Of a stretch of 64,000 bases of DNA, positions 50,550-63,430 are shown piece by piece. The notes under the pieces are model-generated. The model did not search any database, was not told where the DNA came from, and worked only from the letters and a program-made list of their open reading frames with translations. Each line of letters opens with the position of its first letter. Position 1 is the first letter of the stretch. A program made the translations under genes and the position numbers. Source of the DNA: Serripes groenlandicus (Eukaryota; Mollusca; Bivalvia; Cardiida; Cardiidae); assembly GCA_031761405.1 (NCBI GenBank), contig JASEVX010000011.1:22633503-22697502 (forward strand), given 5' to 3'.

Positions 50550-51672
50550 TCTTGTACTCTGATTGAACTTGCTGGTTTTCTATTTGTTCCCTCTTAAGAA
50601 GACTACAACCATTTCCCATATGTAATAAATCTTCAGCAGACGAAATATGGAAAATCTCTTGAAATGAAAGTATAATTATTGAATAGAAATGAAAATACTG
50701 TTGAAAAGGTTGTGTAAAAATTGTATTTGTTTTATTATCATTTATTATACTCTGGTTGAACTTGCTGGTTTGCTTTTTGTTGCCTCTTCGGAAGGCTTAA
50801 ACCATTTCGCACATGCCAACAAACTTGCAGCAGACGACATATAGAAAATCTCACTTAAATGAAAGTATAATTATTGAATAGAAATGAAAATATTGTTGAA
50901 AAAGTTGTGTAAAAATTATATTTGTTTTATTATCATTTATTATACTCTGATTGAACTTGTTGTTTTTTATTTGTTCCCTCTTCAGAAGGTTTCAACCATT
51001 TCGCACATGCATCAAACTTGCAGCAGACAAAATATAGAAAATCTCTCTTTAATGAAAGTATAATTATTGAATAGAAATGAAAACATTGTTGAAAAAGTTG
51101 TGTAAAATTTATATTTATTTTATTATCATTTATTATACTCTGATTGAACTTGCTGTTTTTTATTTGTTCCATCTTCAGAAGGCTTCAACCATTTCGCACA
51201 TGCAACAAAGTTGCAGCAGACAAAATATAGAAAATCTCTCTTTAATGAAAGTATAATTATTGAATAGAAATGAAAATACTGTTGAAAAAGTTGTGTAAAA
51301 TTATATTTGTTTTATTATCATTTATTATACTCTGATTGAACTTGCTGGTTTTCTATTTGTTCCCTCTTCAGAAGGCTTCAACCATTTCGCACATGCAACA
51401 AACTTTCAGCAGACAAAATATAGAAAATCTCTCTTAAATGAAAGTATAATTATTGAATAGAAATGAAAATATTGTTGAAAATGTTGTGTAAAAAATTTTT
51501 TTGTTTTATTATCATTTATTATACTCTGATTGAACTTGCTGGTTATCTATTTGTTCCCTCTTCTTCAGAAGGCTTCAACCATTTCTCACATGCAACAAAC
51601 TTGCAGCAGACAAAATATAGAAAATATCACTTAAATGAAAGTATAATTATTGAATAGAAATGAAAATATTGC
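50550..51672. repeat. 194-bp satellite, array 1 (~6 copies)
   Basis: The monomer has 'tattatactctgattgaact', 'cttcagaaggcttcaaccat', 'ttcgcacatgcaacaaactt', 'gcagcagac' and 'aaagtataattattgaatag'. Same monomer as 57130-63236. Confidence 0.93.
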
Positions 51673-52323
51673 CTTGCATGACTGGATTATGGCCCTTGAA
51701 ATTGTCAAAATTGCTATAATACAGCTAGTGAACACAATAGAGCCTCCATTTACTCTCTGATCTCTACCAAACTTAGATAGTAGTTAAATATGGATGAGAG
51801 CTTGGTTCCGTTTGAAAACCAGCCAGATGTGCCCTTGCATGACTGGATTATGGCCCTTGAAATTGTCAAATCTGCTATAATTGAACTTGTGAACACAATA
51901 GAGGCTCCATTTACTAACTAATCTTCACCAAACTCAGATAGTAGGTAAATATGGATGATAGCTCGGTTCCTTTCTAAAACCAGCCAGATGTGCACTTGCA
52001 TGACTGGATTATGGCCCTTGAAATTGTCAAAATTGCTATAATACAGCTTGTGAACACAACAGAGCCTCGATTTACTTTCCGATCTTCACCAAACTTAGAT
52101 AGTAGTTAAATATTAATGAGAGCTTGGTTCCTTTCGCAAACCAGCCAGATCCGCTAATGCAAGACTGGATTATGGCCCTTGAAATTATCAAAATTGCTAT
52201 AATACAGCTTTTGAACACAAAGAGCCTCCATTTACTATCCGATCTGCACCATACATACATGCTCTGTAGTGAAAATGACCAGAGAACCATACCAGTAGAG
52301 CATAGGCCTTCATGGGCCTCTTG
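51673..52323. repeat. ~159-bp tandem repeat, four copies
   Basis: The unit contains 'cttgcatgactggattatgg', 'cccttgaaattgtcaaaatt' and 'gatagtagttaaatatggat', starting near 51674, 51833, 51996 and 52153. It ends in a 'catgggcctcttgttatt' tail common in mollusc repeats. It separates duplication copies A and B. Confidence 0.85.
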
Positions 52324-53492
52324 TTATTTTCCTTACCGTATATGAACCTAGACGTTTTCAAACTTGTCTGCTGCAGATTTATTGTATTTGGGTAAGGCTT
52401 CATCTTATCTTACTTCTTGTTATCAACTTTTCAAAAGTAAATTATCTGACGACACGGAAAAAAAGGGAATACCAATGCCTTCATAAGGAGGAGTCAACTG
52501 GTCTTTCACATATTCACAATTTCTTTCTTATAACTCGACCAATCCCTTTATTGTGGTACTCAAAAGAATCGTCTCATAAAGTCTTCAAGGATCAAGTAAG
52601 GCTTAAAACCCTTTTCAACAGATGCATATTAAGAGCATTAACTATATTCAATTAGTATACTTTTAGTTATACGGGTAAACAAATAGACGGCGTAGCCGCA
52701 ATCGGAATATCTCGGTGATAAATATAGATGACGGAATTACCCGAGTAGTTGCGATTGGGCGTAGCCGGCGATTTGTTTCCCGTCCATAGGTAATGTGTAT
52801 TAACTTTACTATATCATGTATCCAAAATTGTGTCCAGAGAGGATTTGTTGTTGCAGTCACGATATTCCTACGTATAAAGGAATGAAAACACGTAATATGA
52901 TATGAAATAATTTGCGTGTAATTACACTCGTTGTCTATTTTTAAAATGAGTTCGAATAAAAACTAAAAGGTTAACTGACTGACTAACCAGGTGGAAAAAA
53001 ATAATCTATAATAGCGACGTCATTGTATTATTGTTACGCAACATGTGAATAAAAAGACAGAACGGATAGGTATGGATATATTGACTCGTCACAAAAGTTC
53101 CGTAAATTGTAGAATTATTTCATTGGAAGTACTTTACGAAGGGCAAGTCGATTATTTGTTGTACCTGTCATCATTAATTCAATGATTTAAAACCTTGGCC
53201 ATATTTTAAAGTTGAATATATGCTTAACCAGATGATGATTTTTAGTGTATTTGTAAAGGACAGTAGACTCGTAAATAGCTTATAATCAAAGCACTGATAG
53301 TGCTGCAAGCAAGGAGCTATCTGCAGATCATAGAGAACGATTTACGGATCACGAAAGGTAATAAATGTTTACCCGAAATAGGTAGCACCTATGCAATTTT
53401 GTATTCATTTTTCAAGAGCTTTATGCTGCAGAGTTAATCTTCAAGGAAGAAGACATTGAGATTGATTTAAAAAAATATTTATGTCTTTGTAG

Positions 53493-53633
53493 GTCACCAG
53501 ACTGGTGGCAAAGGGAAGAGCACGACAACAGGGCAAAGCTGAAGCTGAACAGGAGCATTTAATGCAGACGGCCAATCATATTTCGTGTCTTGAGAAATCG
53601 TTATTTTTCTTTCCCGGAGTATTTGAGGAGTGA
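53493..53633 (+). CDS. Caspase exon 8b (alternative or relic C-terminal exon)
   Basis: Acceptor gtctttgtag|gtc, 46 codons plus TGA, same phase and length as 8a. VTRLVAKGRARQQGKAEAEQ, then EHLMQTANHISCLEKSLFFF and PGVFEE. Codons 11-22 differ almost entirely from 8a while the rest is nearly identical. No exon 7 copy precedes it, so it can only be used by splicing from exon 7 past 8a. The frame has no lesion. It could be a real alternative terminal exon or an undecayed duplicate. Confidence 0.7.
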   Translation, partial: VTRLVAKGRARQQGKAEAEQEHLMQTANHISCLEKSLFFFPGVFEE

Positions 53634-54042
53634 CATCACATGAACATGTATGTGTCTAACAGCGATATATAAAGACTATTAATTGTTAAATACTAAATTA
53701 ATCAACGGTTCATGTAAATTTCTTTCTTTCATTTATCTTATCATCTAGACTTGAATGTTTATCTTGTCTGTTTTTCAGAGAAAAAAGTCGGGCTATTGTG
53801 ATACAGCGTCGTCACAACACATAAACCGTAACTTAAAAAATGTTCAACATTTTCAGATGAAACTAGGGACACATGTGGGAAGAGTATGCATGTCTATACC
53901 AAGTCACGTAATTCTGGCATTAATAATTATCCAGTAATGCCCCTTTTTGACCTGGAAAAAAGCTGGCGAGCGTTGGTGTACGCTCCGTGCCACTCTTGGT
54001 TTTGTTTGTATGATGATTAACGCCACTTCTAACAATGTTCAA

Positions 54043-55450
54043 CAAGCAAATTCATGAAATTTCTATCCCCCGCTTGGAGGAAATATTGTAGGAAAAAAGT
54101 GCGGAAAACCCGAACGGACGGACGGAGGGAGGGACGGACGGAGGGAGGAACGGACATGACCATACCATAATAAAACGGTTGTATAAAAAAAGGTTCACAT
54201 TTGTGGCAGTTATTGCACGGAAACGGCAAGAAACGACATTTTTTGTTAAATAAGGGGCCATAACTCCACCAAATAAAGTCTGCCGAAAGTGACGATCGAA
54301 GTTGGCCTAGCCCTTAAGGCATTTAACCTTGTTACCAAGTTTGAAAAAAAAAGGTTCACATCTGTGGCAGTTATTGCACGGAAACATTAAGAAACGACAT
54401 ATTTTGTTAAATAAGGGGCCATAACTCCACCAAATAAAGTCTGCCGAAAGTGACGATCGAAGTTGGCCTAGCCCTTAAGGCATTTAACCTTGTTACCAAG
54501 TTTGAAAAAAAAAGGTTCACATCTGTGGCAGTTATTGCACGGAAACAGCAAGAAACGACATATTTTGTTAAATAAGGGGCCATAACTCCACCAAATAAAG
54601 TCTGCCGAAAGTGACGATCGAACTTGGCCTAGCCCTTAAGGCATTTAACGTTGTTACCAAGTTTGAAAAAAAAAGGTTCACATTTGTGGCAGTTATTGCA
54701 CGGAAACAGCAAGAAACGACATTTTTTGTTAAATAAGGGGCCATAACTCCACCGAAAGTGATATTCGAACTTGGCCTAGCCCTTAAGGCATTTAACGTTG
54801 TTACCAAGTTTGAAAAAAAAAGGTTCACATTTGTGGCAGTTATTGCACGGAAACAGCAAGAAACGACATTTTTTGTTAAATAAGGGGCCATAACTCCACC
54901 AAATAAAGTCCGCCGAAAGTGACGATCGAACTTGGCCTAGCCCTTAAGGCATTTAACGTTGTTACCAAGTTTGAAAAAAAAAAGGTTCACATTTGTGGCA
55001 GTTATTGCACGGAAACGGCAAGAAACAACATATTTTGTTAAATAAGGGGCCATAACTCCACCAAATAAAGTCCGCCGAAAGTGATATTCGAACTTGGCCT
55101 AGCCCTTAAGGCAGTTAACGTTGTTACCAAGTTTGAAAAAAAAAGGTTCACATTTGTGGCAGTTATTGCACGGAAACGGCAAGAAACAACATATTTTGTT
55201 AAATAAGGGGCCATAACTCCACCAAATAAAGTCCGCCGAAAGTGATATTCGAACTTGGCCTAGCCGTTAAGGCATTTAACCTTGTTACCAAGTTTGAAAA
55301 GAAACGGTTCACATTTGCGGCAGTTATTGCACGGAAACGAAGTGTGACGGACGGACAGACGGACAGACGGACAGACGGACAGACAGACGGACGGACGGAC
55401 AAACCGAAATTAATAACCCCCCTTTTTTTCTTCGAAAAAGCGGGGGATAA
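54043..55450. mobile_element. Insertion with ATCCCCCGCTT ends carrying a 161-bp array
   Basis: Copy A (47.99-48.06 kb) gives the empty site. Near-terminal inverted repeats: ATCCCCCGCTT at 54065-54075 and AAGCGGGGGAT at 55438-55448. The ends are lined by ggacggacgg(ag) simple repeats. Inside are eight ~161-bp units (one 143-bp) with 'aaggttcacatttgtggcag', 'aaataaggggccataactcc' and 'cttggcctagcccttaaggc'. Non-coding: frames on either strand repeat with the unit. It inserted after the segmental duplication, or was lost from A. Confidence 0.75.
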
Positions 55451-55655
55451 TTATATCTTGGCTTTGGCTGGGTAAGATCCAGACACCACTGAGTCACTCA
55501 TTATGCTTACCCCTACAATCCGGATCGCCTTGGAGGGAAATATTTACAACCGTTTTTAAAGTCTTTGATATGACCCGACCGGAGATCAAACTCTCGACCT
55601 TCCTCACATGAAGCAGACACTCTACCACTACACCACCTAGGTGGTTTAGGGCTCA
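55451..55655 (-). mobile_element. tRNA-derived SINE, minus strand (copy in B)
   Basis: Orthologous to 48050-48246, with the insertion 54043-55450 abutting its end. Confidence 0.78.
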
Positions 55656-56234
55656 TGCATATAGCTTGATTTCAGTGTAGTAAACAAGTTTTAAAAGCAT
55701 TATGAGAAAAGATAAAATTGTTCATAATGAGAACTCCTCTTTTTCTCACAGTGTTTTCAACTCGTTGGCAAAAATATACATGACATATTTCAGATATCAT
55801 GCTTTTTACATGACTCTGAAAATATAATGGGAAATTATCTTTAAATGAAAAGATAAGTATTGAAAAGAGTTGGAAATATTGTGGTCGAAAGAGAAATGTA
55901 TCCTTCTGCCACAATATGTTCAATGGTTGTCTGCTGCAGATGCTTCAAACGTCTCTTAAACGGTTAGCCCTTTCCCACATACAAACACTTTTGAAGACAT
56001 TGTGGCAAAAAGAGAATTTGCCCTAAATGATTATTGTTCTTTCGTTTATAGTTTCCATATGTATTACTTGATGTTTTCCGAGTTGTCTTCTGTATGTGTA
56101 AAAGGCATAAGATACATAAGTAAACCTTCCATTGTAAACTTAAACATTGTAATAATAGATTTATATACCAATATTTGATAGTAATTAAATTCAGTAAAAC
56201 AATTTTACATAGCTACTGGACTGAAAAAAGTGAA

Positions 56235-56350
56235 TTATTATATACCATGGAATAATGTCTATGTATTTGTTAATAAAATCTATGATAATAGACATAAGCA
56301 ATTTAAGTATAAATTGCTTCATAGAATTTTTATAAGTACTGATTTAAAAT
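56235..56350 (+). pseudogene. LINE ORF2 C-terminal scrap (copy in B)
   Basis: Duplicate of 48830-48945, with ISTDLK in place of LSTDLK. Confidence 0.45.
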
Positions 56351-57129
56351 TTAGTTTGCAAGATCGACAACGTCAACCCAAGAACTCGGTCTAACGATGA
56401 TTTCACAGTACAGGTCAATAACCGATATTATTGCATACTTTCATTTTGTCCCGTTCACTTTGCACTATTGAAAGTAGTCATGATTTTTCGGTCATGACCG
56501 GTGTCAAGGTGTGATCATGACCGTAGATAAGGACGTGCAAAAATTCGCATAATTAACATGCTTGGGGCTACTTCTTTATGTAAACAAACATAGCTGACCT
56601 AAATATCATTATTATACCTCAAGTGACTTTGTAATGTTAAATTATCATATTCTCATCCTTGGCTATTTATTACTGTCTCATGCCAACAGTACGTTTTTAA
56701 CCTGTTAACAGTAAAGTATTATATGGCACGCGCGTCATTCACGTAAAACAATAACGTCACTTTCCAAACGGCATTTGCAACAAAATGACTTCTAACGTTA
56801 ACAAACAGTTTGTTTCGATTTCGGAAGCAGATTTATCTAGATAAAAAATAAAAACCAAAGAGTTTACAACATGAAAGTATGAAATAATCGTTGGACCGTG
56901 TTCTTTGGCGAACGTAGCCCCGCAAGCTCAGCAATGTCAACCCAATAACTCAACTCAGTATTACGATGATTTCACAGGTACAGGGTTAACACCTATAATA
57001 AAAGAAGTACACGCTTCTGCAGCTGACAACTAGGAAAATATCTAGCCAAAGTTATGAATAATATCTCTGATCTAAAACTTACTTATAGGATAGGGTTGAA
57101 CAAATTGTGGCAAATGGAGAGGCATCTAT

Positions 57130-60100
57130 AAGCATCTTGTACTCTGATTGAACTTGCTGGTTTTCTATTTGTTCCCTCTTAAGAAGACTACAACCATTTC
57201 CCAGCAGACGAAATATGAAAAATCTCTTGAAATGAAAGTATTATTATTGAATAGAAATGAAAATACTGTTGAAAAGGTTGTGTAAAAATTATATTTGTTT
57301 TATTATCATTTATTATACTCTGATTGAACTTGCTGGTTTGCTTTTTGTTCCCTCTTCAGAAGGCTTCAACCATTTCGCACATGCAACAAACTTGCAGCAG
57401 ACGACATATATAAAATCTCACTTAAATGAAAGTATAAGTATTGAATAGGAATCAAAATATTGTTGAAAAAATTGTGTAAAAATTATATTTGTTTTATTAT
57501 CATTTATTATACTCTGATTGAACTTGCTGGTTTGCTTTTTGTTCCCTCTTCAGAAGGCTTCAACCATTTCGCACATGCAACAAACTTGCAGCAGACGAAA
57601 TATAGAAAATCTCTCTAAAATGAAAGTATAATTATTGAATAGAAATGAAAACATTGTGGAAAAAATTGTGGAAAAATTATATTTGTTTTATTATCATTTA
57701 TTATACTCTGATTGAACTTGCTGTTTTCTATTTGTTCCCTCTTCAGAAGGCTTCAACCATTTCGCACATGCAACAAACTTGCAGAATATGGAATATAGAA
57801 AATCTCTCTTTAATGAAAGTATATTTATTGAATAGAAATGCAAATACTGTTGAAAAAGTTGTGTAAAATTATATTTGTTTTTATTATCATTTATTATACT
57901 CTGATTGAACTTGCTGGTTTTCTATTTGTTCCCTTTTCAGAAGGCTTCAACCATTTCGCACATGCAACAAACTTGCAGCAGACGAAATATAGAAAATCTC
58001 TCTTAAATGAAAGTATAATTATTGAATAGAAATGAAAATATTGTTGAAAAAGTTGTGTAAAAATTATATTTGTTTATTATCATTTATTAGACTCTGATTG
58101 AACTTGCTGGTTTTCTATTTGTTCCTTCTTCAGGAGGCTTCAACCATTTCGCACATGCAACAAACTTGCAGCAGACGAAATATAGAACATCTCTCTAAAA
58201 TGAAAGTATAATTATTGAAAAGAATGAAATCATTGTTGAAAAAGTTGTGTAAAAATTATATTTATTTTATTATCATTTATTATACTCTGATTGAACTTGC
58301 TGTTTTTCTATATGTTCCCTTTTCCGAAGGCTTCAACCATTTCGCACATGCAACAAACTTGCAGCAGACGAAATATAGAAAATCTCTTTTAAATGAAAGT
58401 ATAATTATTGAATAGAAATGCAAATACTGTTGAAAAAGTTGTGTAAACTTATATTTGTTTTATTATCATTTATTATACTCTGATTGAACTTGCTGGTTTT
58501 CTATTTCTTCCCTTTTCCGAAGGCTTCAACCATTTCGCACATACAACAAACTTGCAGCAGACAAAATATAGAAAATCTCTCTTAAATGAAAGTATAATTA
58601 TTGAATAGAAATGAAAATATTGTTGAAAAAGTTGTGTAAAAATTATTTTTGTTTTATTATCATTTATTATACTCTGATTGAACTTGCTAGTTTTTTATTT
58701 GTTCCCTCTTCAGAAGGCTTCAACCATTTCGCACAAGCAACACACTTGCAGCAGAAGAAATATAGAAAAATCTCACTTAAATGAAAGTATAATTATTGAA
58801 TAGAAATGAAAATGTTGTTGAAAAAGTTGAGTAAAAATTATGTTCGTTTTATTATCATTTATTATACTCTGATTGAACTTGCTGGTTTTCTATATGTTCC
58901 CTTTTCCGAAGGCTTCAACCATTTCGCACATGCAACACACTTGCAGCAGAAGAAATATAGAAAATCTAACTTAAATGAAAGTATAATTATTGAATAGAAA
59001 TGATAATGTTGTTGAAAAAGTTGAATAAAAATTATGTTCGTTTTATTATCATTTATTATAATCTGATTGAACTTGCTGGTTTTCTATTTGTTCCTTCTTC
59101 AGAAGGCTTCAACCATTTCGCACCTGCAACAAACTTGCAGCAGACGACATATAGAAAATCTTACTTAAATGAAAGTATAATTATTGAATAGAAATGAAAA
59201 TATTGTTGAAAAAGTTGTGTAAAAATTATATTTGTTTATTATCATTTATTAGACTCTGATTGAACTTGCTGGTTTTCTATTTGTTCCTTCTTCAGGAGGC
59301 TTCAACCATTTCGCACATGCAACAAACTTGCAGCAGACGAAATATAGAACATCTCTCTAAAATGAAAGTATAATTATTGAAAAGAATGAAATCATTGTTG
59401 AAAAAGTTGTGTAAAAATTATATTTATTTTATTATCATTTATTATACTCTGATTGAACTTGCTGTTTTTCTATATGTTCCCTTTTCCGAAGGCTTCAACC
59501 ATTTCGCACATGCAACAAACTTGCAGCAGACGAAATATAGAAAATCTCTTTTAAATGAAAGTATAATTATTTGAATAGAAATGCAAATACTGTTGAAAAA
59601 GTTGTGTAAACTTATATTTGTTTTATTATCATTTATTATACTCTGATTGAACTTGCTGGTTTTCTATTTCTTCCCTTTTCCGAAGGCTTCAACCATTTCG
59701 CACATACAACAAACTTGCAGCAGACAAAATATAGAAAATCTCTCTTAAATGAAAGTATAATTATTGAATAGAAATGAAAATATTGTTGAAAAAGTTGTGT
59801 AAAAATTATTTTTGTTTTATTATCATTTATTATACTCTGATTGAACTTGCTAGTTTTTTATTTGTTCCCTCTTCAGAAGGCTTCAACCATTTCGCACAAG
59901 CAACACACTTGCAGCAGAAGAAATATAGAAAAATCTCACTTAAATGAAAGTATAATTATTGAATAGAAATGAAAATGTTGTTGAAAAAGTTGAGTAAAAA
60001 TTATGTTCGTTTTATTATCATTTATTATACTCTGATTGAACTTGCTGGTTTTCTATATGTTCCCTTTTCCGAAGGCTTCAACCATTTCGCACATGCAACA

Positions 60101-63100
60101 CACTTGCAGCAGAAGAAATATAGAAAATCTAACTTAAATGAAAGTATAATTATTGAATAGAAATGATAATGTTGTTGAAAAAGTTGAGTAAAAATTATGT
60201 TCGTTTTATTATCATTTATTATAATCTGATTGAACTTGCTGGTTTTCTATTTGTTCCTTCTTCAGAAGGCTTCAACCATTTCGCACCTGCAACAAACTTG
60301 CAGCAGACGACATATAGAAAATCTTACTTAAATGAAAGTATAATTATTGAATAGGAATGCAAATATTGTTGAAAAAGTTGTGTAAAAAATTATGTTCGTT
60401 TTATTATCATTTATTATACTCTGATTGAACTTGCTGGTTTTCTATTTCTTCCCTTTTCCGAAGGCTTCAACCATTTCGCACATGCAACAAACTTGCAACA
60501 GACGAAATATAGAAAATCTCTTTTAAATGAAAGTATAATTATTGAATAGAAATGCAAATACTGTTGAAAAAGTTGTGTAAACTTATATTTGTTTTATTAT
60601 CATTTATTATACTCTGATTGAACTTGCTAGTTTTTTATTTGTTCCCTCTTCAGAAGGCTTCAACCATTTCGCACATACAACACACTTGCAGCAGAAGAAA
60701 TATAGAAAATCTCACTTAAATGAAAGTATAATTATTGAATAGAAATGAAAATGTTGTTGAAAAAGTTGAGTAAAAATTATGTTCGTTTTATTATCATTTA
60801 TTATACTCTGATTGAACTTGCTGGTTTTCTATATGTTCCCTTTTCCGAAGGCTTCAACCATTTCGCACATGCAACACACTTTCAGCAGAAGAAATATAGA
60901 AAATCTCACTTAAATGAAAGTATAATTATTGAATAGAAATGAAAATGTTGTTGAAAAAGTTGAGTAAAAATTATGTTCGTTTTATTATCATTTATTATAA
61001 TCTGATTGAACTTGCTGGTTTTCTATTTGTTCCTTCTTCAGAAGGCTTCAACCATTTCGCACCTGCAACAAACTTGCAGCAGACGACATATAGAAAATCT
61101 TACTTAAATGAAAGTATAATTATTGAATAGGAATGCAAATATTGTTGAAAAAGTTGTGTAAAAATTATGTTCGTTTTATTATCATTTATTATACTCTGAT
61201 TGAACTTGCTGGTTTTCTATTTGTTCCCTTTTCCGAAGGCTTCAACCATTTCGCACATGCAACAAACTTGCAGCAGACAAAATATAGAAAATCTCTCTTA
61301 AATGGTAGTATAATTATTGAATAGAAATGAAAATATTGTTGAAAAAGTTGTGAAAAATTATTTTTGTTTTATTATCATTCATTATACTCTGATTGAACTT
61401 GCTAGTTTTTTATTTGTTCCCTCTTCAGAAGGCTTCAACCATTTCGCACATGCAACAAACTTGCAGCAGTAGAAATATAGAAAATCTCTCTTAAATGAAA
61501 GTATAATTATTGAATAGAAATGAAAATGTTGTTGAAAAAGTTGAGTAAAAATTATGGTCGTTTTATTATCATTTATTATAATCTGATTGAACTTGCTGGT
61601 TTTCTATTTGTTCCTTCTTCAGAAGGCTTCAACCATTTCGCACATGTTACAAATCTGCAGCAGACGAAATATGGAAGATGTCTTGAAATGAAAGTATAAT
61701 TATTGAATAGAAATGAAAATACTGTTGAAAAAGTTGTGTAAAAATTATATTTGTTTTATTATCATTTATTATACTCTGATTGAAATTGCTGGTTTTCTAT
61801 TTGTTACCTCTTCAGAAGACTTCAACCATTTCCCACATGTTACAAATCTGCAGCAGACGAAATATGGAAGATGTCTTGAAATGAAAGTATAATTATTGAA
61901 TAAAAATGAAAACATTGTTGAAAAAGTTGTGTAAAATTATATTTGTTTTATTATCATTTATTATACTCTGATTGAACTTGCTGGTTTTCTATATGTTCCC
62001 TTTTCCGAAGGCTTCAACCATTTCGCACATGCAACAAACTTGCAGCAGACAAAATATAGAAAATCTCTCTTAAATGAAAGTATAATTATTGAATAGAAAT
62101 GAAAATATTGTTGAAAAAGTTGTGTAAATTTTTTGTTTGTTTTATTATCATTTATTATACTCTGATTGAACTTGCTAGTTTTTTATTTGTTTCCTCTTCA
62201 GAAGGCTTCAACCATTTCGCACATGCAACAAACTTACAGCAGAAGAAATATAGAAAATCTCCCTTAAATGAAAGTATAATTATTGAATAGAAATGAAAAT
62301 GTTGTTGACAAAGTTGAGTATAAATTATGTTCGTTTTATTATCATTTATTATAATCTGATTGAACTTGCTGGTTTTCTATTTGTTCCTTCTTCAGAAGGC
62401 TTCAACCATTTCGCACCTGCAACAAACTTGCAGCAGACGACATATAGAAAATCTCACTTAAATGAAAGTATAATTATTGAATAGGAATCAAAATATTGTT
62501 GAAAAAGTTGTGTAAATATTATGTTCGTTTTATTATCATTTATTATACTCTGATTGAACTTGCTGGTTTTCTTTTTGTTACCTCTTAAGAAGGCTTCAAC
62601 CATTTCGCACATGCATCAAACTTGCAGCAGACGAAATATAGAAAATCTCCCTTAAATGAAAGTATAATTATTGAATAGAAATGAAAATATTGTGGAAAAA
62701 GTTGTGTAAAAATTATATTTGTTTTATTATCATTTATTATACTCTGATTGAACTTGCTGGTTTTCTATTTGTTCCCTCTTAAGAAGGCTTCAACCATTTC
62801 GCACATGCATCAAACTTGCAGCAGACGAAATATAGAAAATCTCCCTTAAATGAAAGTATAATTATTGAATAGAAATGAAAACATTATTGAAAAAGTTATG
62901 TAAAAATTATATTTATTTTATTATCACTTATTATAATCTGATTGAAATTGCTGGTTTTCTATTTGTTACCTCTTCAGAAGACTTCAACCATTTCCCACAT
63001 GTAACAAATCTGCAGCAGACGAAATATGGAATATCTCTTTAAATGAAAGTATAATTATTATATAGAAATGAAAACATTGTTGAAAAAGTTGTGTAAAAAT

Positions 63101-63236
63101 TATATTTGTTTTATTATCATTTATTATACTCTGATTGAACTTGCTGTTTTTTTTATTTGTTACCTCTTCAGAAGACTTCAACCATTTCCCACATGTTACA
63201 AATCTGCAGCAGACGAAATATAGAAAATCTCTTTAA
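57130..63236. repeat. 194-bp satellite, array 2 (~31 copies)
   Basis: Head-to-tail monomers of 193-195 bp. A six-monomer block of about 1162 bp is repeated back-to-back almost without change (about 58030-59191 and 59192-60354), a higher-order unit. One half of the monomer is the TTAA MITE left arm; the rest (attatatttgttttattatc, ctgattgaacttgctggttt) is other sequence. Each monomer holds an open frame of ~63 codons on the + strand, which repeats only because the DNA does. Confidence 0.95.
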
Positions 63237-63239
63237 ATG

Positions 63240-63417
63240 TTTCATCATCCTAGTGCACCAAGTATTCCTATGGTTTACACAAACAAAAAGTATAGACTAT
63301 AATGAACAAGACATTGAGGACGAATTCCACTTGAATCTACTGATCAGTGCTTGTTTTCTGAGCTGTGTTATACTTTGTATATATACGTTTATCATGTTGG
63401 TTGTCAGATTCCCATAA
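63240..63417 (+). other. Candidate single-TM coding stretch
   Basis: The frame reads TQTKSIDYNEQDIEDEFHLN, then a hydrophobic segment LLISACFLSCVILCIYTFIM, to a stop at 63415. A possible acceptor (catcatcctag) ends at 63253. The satellite stops just before it. It could be an exon of a neighbouring gene or chance; no family recognised. Confidence 0.2.
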
Positions 63418-63430
63418 ATTGACCTTGCCT

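Larger units (their letters stand above)
46329..51672. repeat. Segmental duplication, copy A
   Basis: From ttattttccttaccgtatat onward it matches 52324-57018 at what looks like over 90% identity through caspase exon 8a, a SINE and a LINE scrap. After 49617 copy A has ~0.8 kb (minisatellite, SINE) absent from B; the match resumes at about 50430 and runs into the 194-bp satellite. The start lies downstream of exon 7, so exon 7 was not duplicated. Confidence 0.85.
52324..63236. repeat. Segmental duplication, copy B, with extended satellite
   Basis: Direct repeat of 46329-49617 (B: 52324-57018), then of 50430 onward. B has a 1.4 kb insertion at 54043-55450 and lacks the 0.8 kb block at 49618-50430. 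The satellite that ends after ~6 monomers in A extends to ~31 in B. Confidence 0.8.

Noticed and set aside
54052..55475. Minus-strand ORFs with ARPSS(N/I)xTFG repeats
   Set aside because: They follow the 161-bp repeat of the inserted element.
51463..63181. Family of ~63-codon proteins every 194 bp (MKMLLKKLSKNYVRFIIIYY...)
   Set aside because: Considered as a tandem gene family of small membrane peptides. Each frame starts and ends at the same spot in the satellite monomer; variation is no lower at codon positions 1-2, there is no upstream signal, and monomers with frameshifts are equally common.
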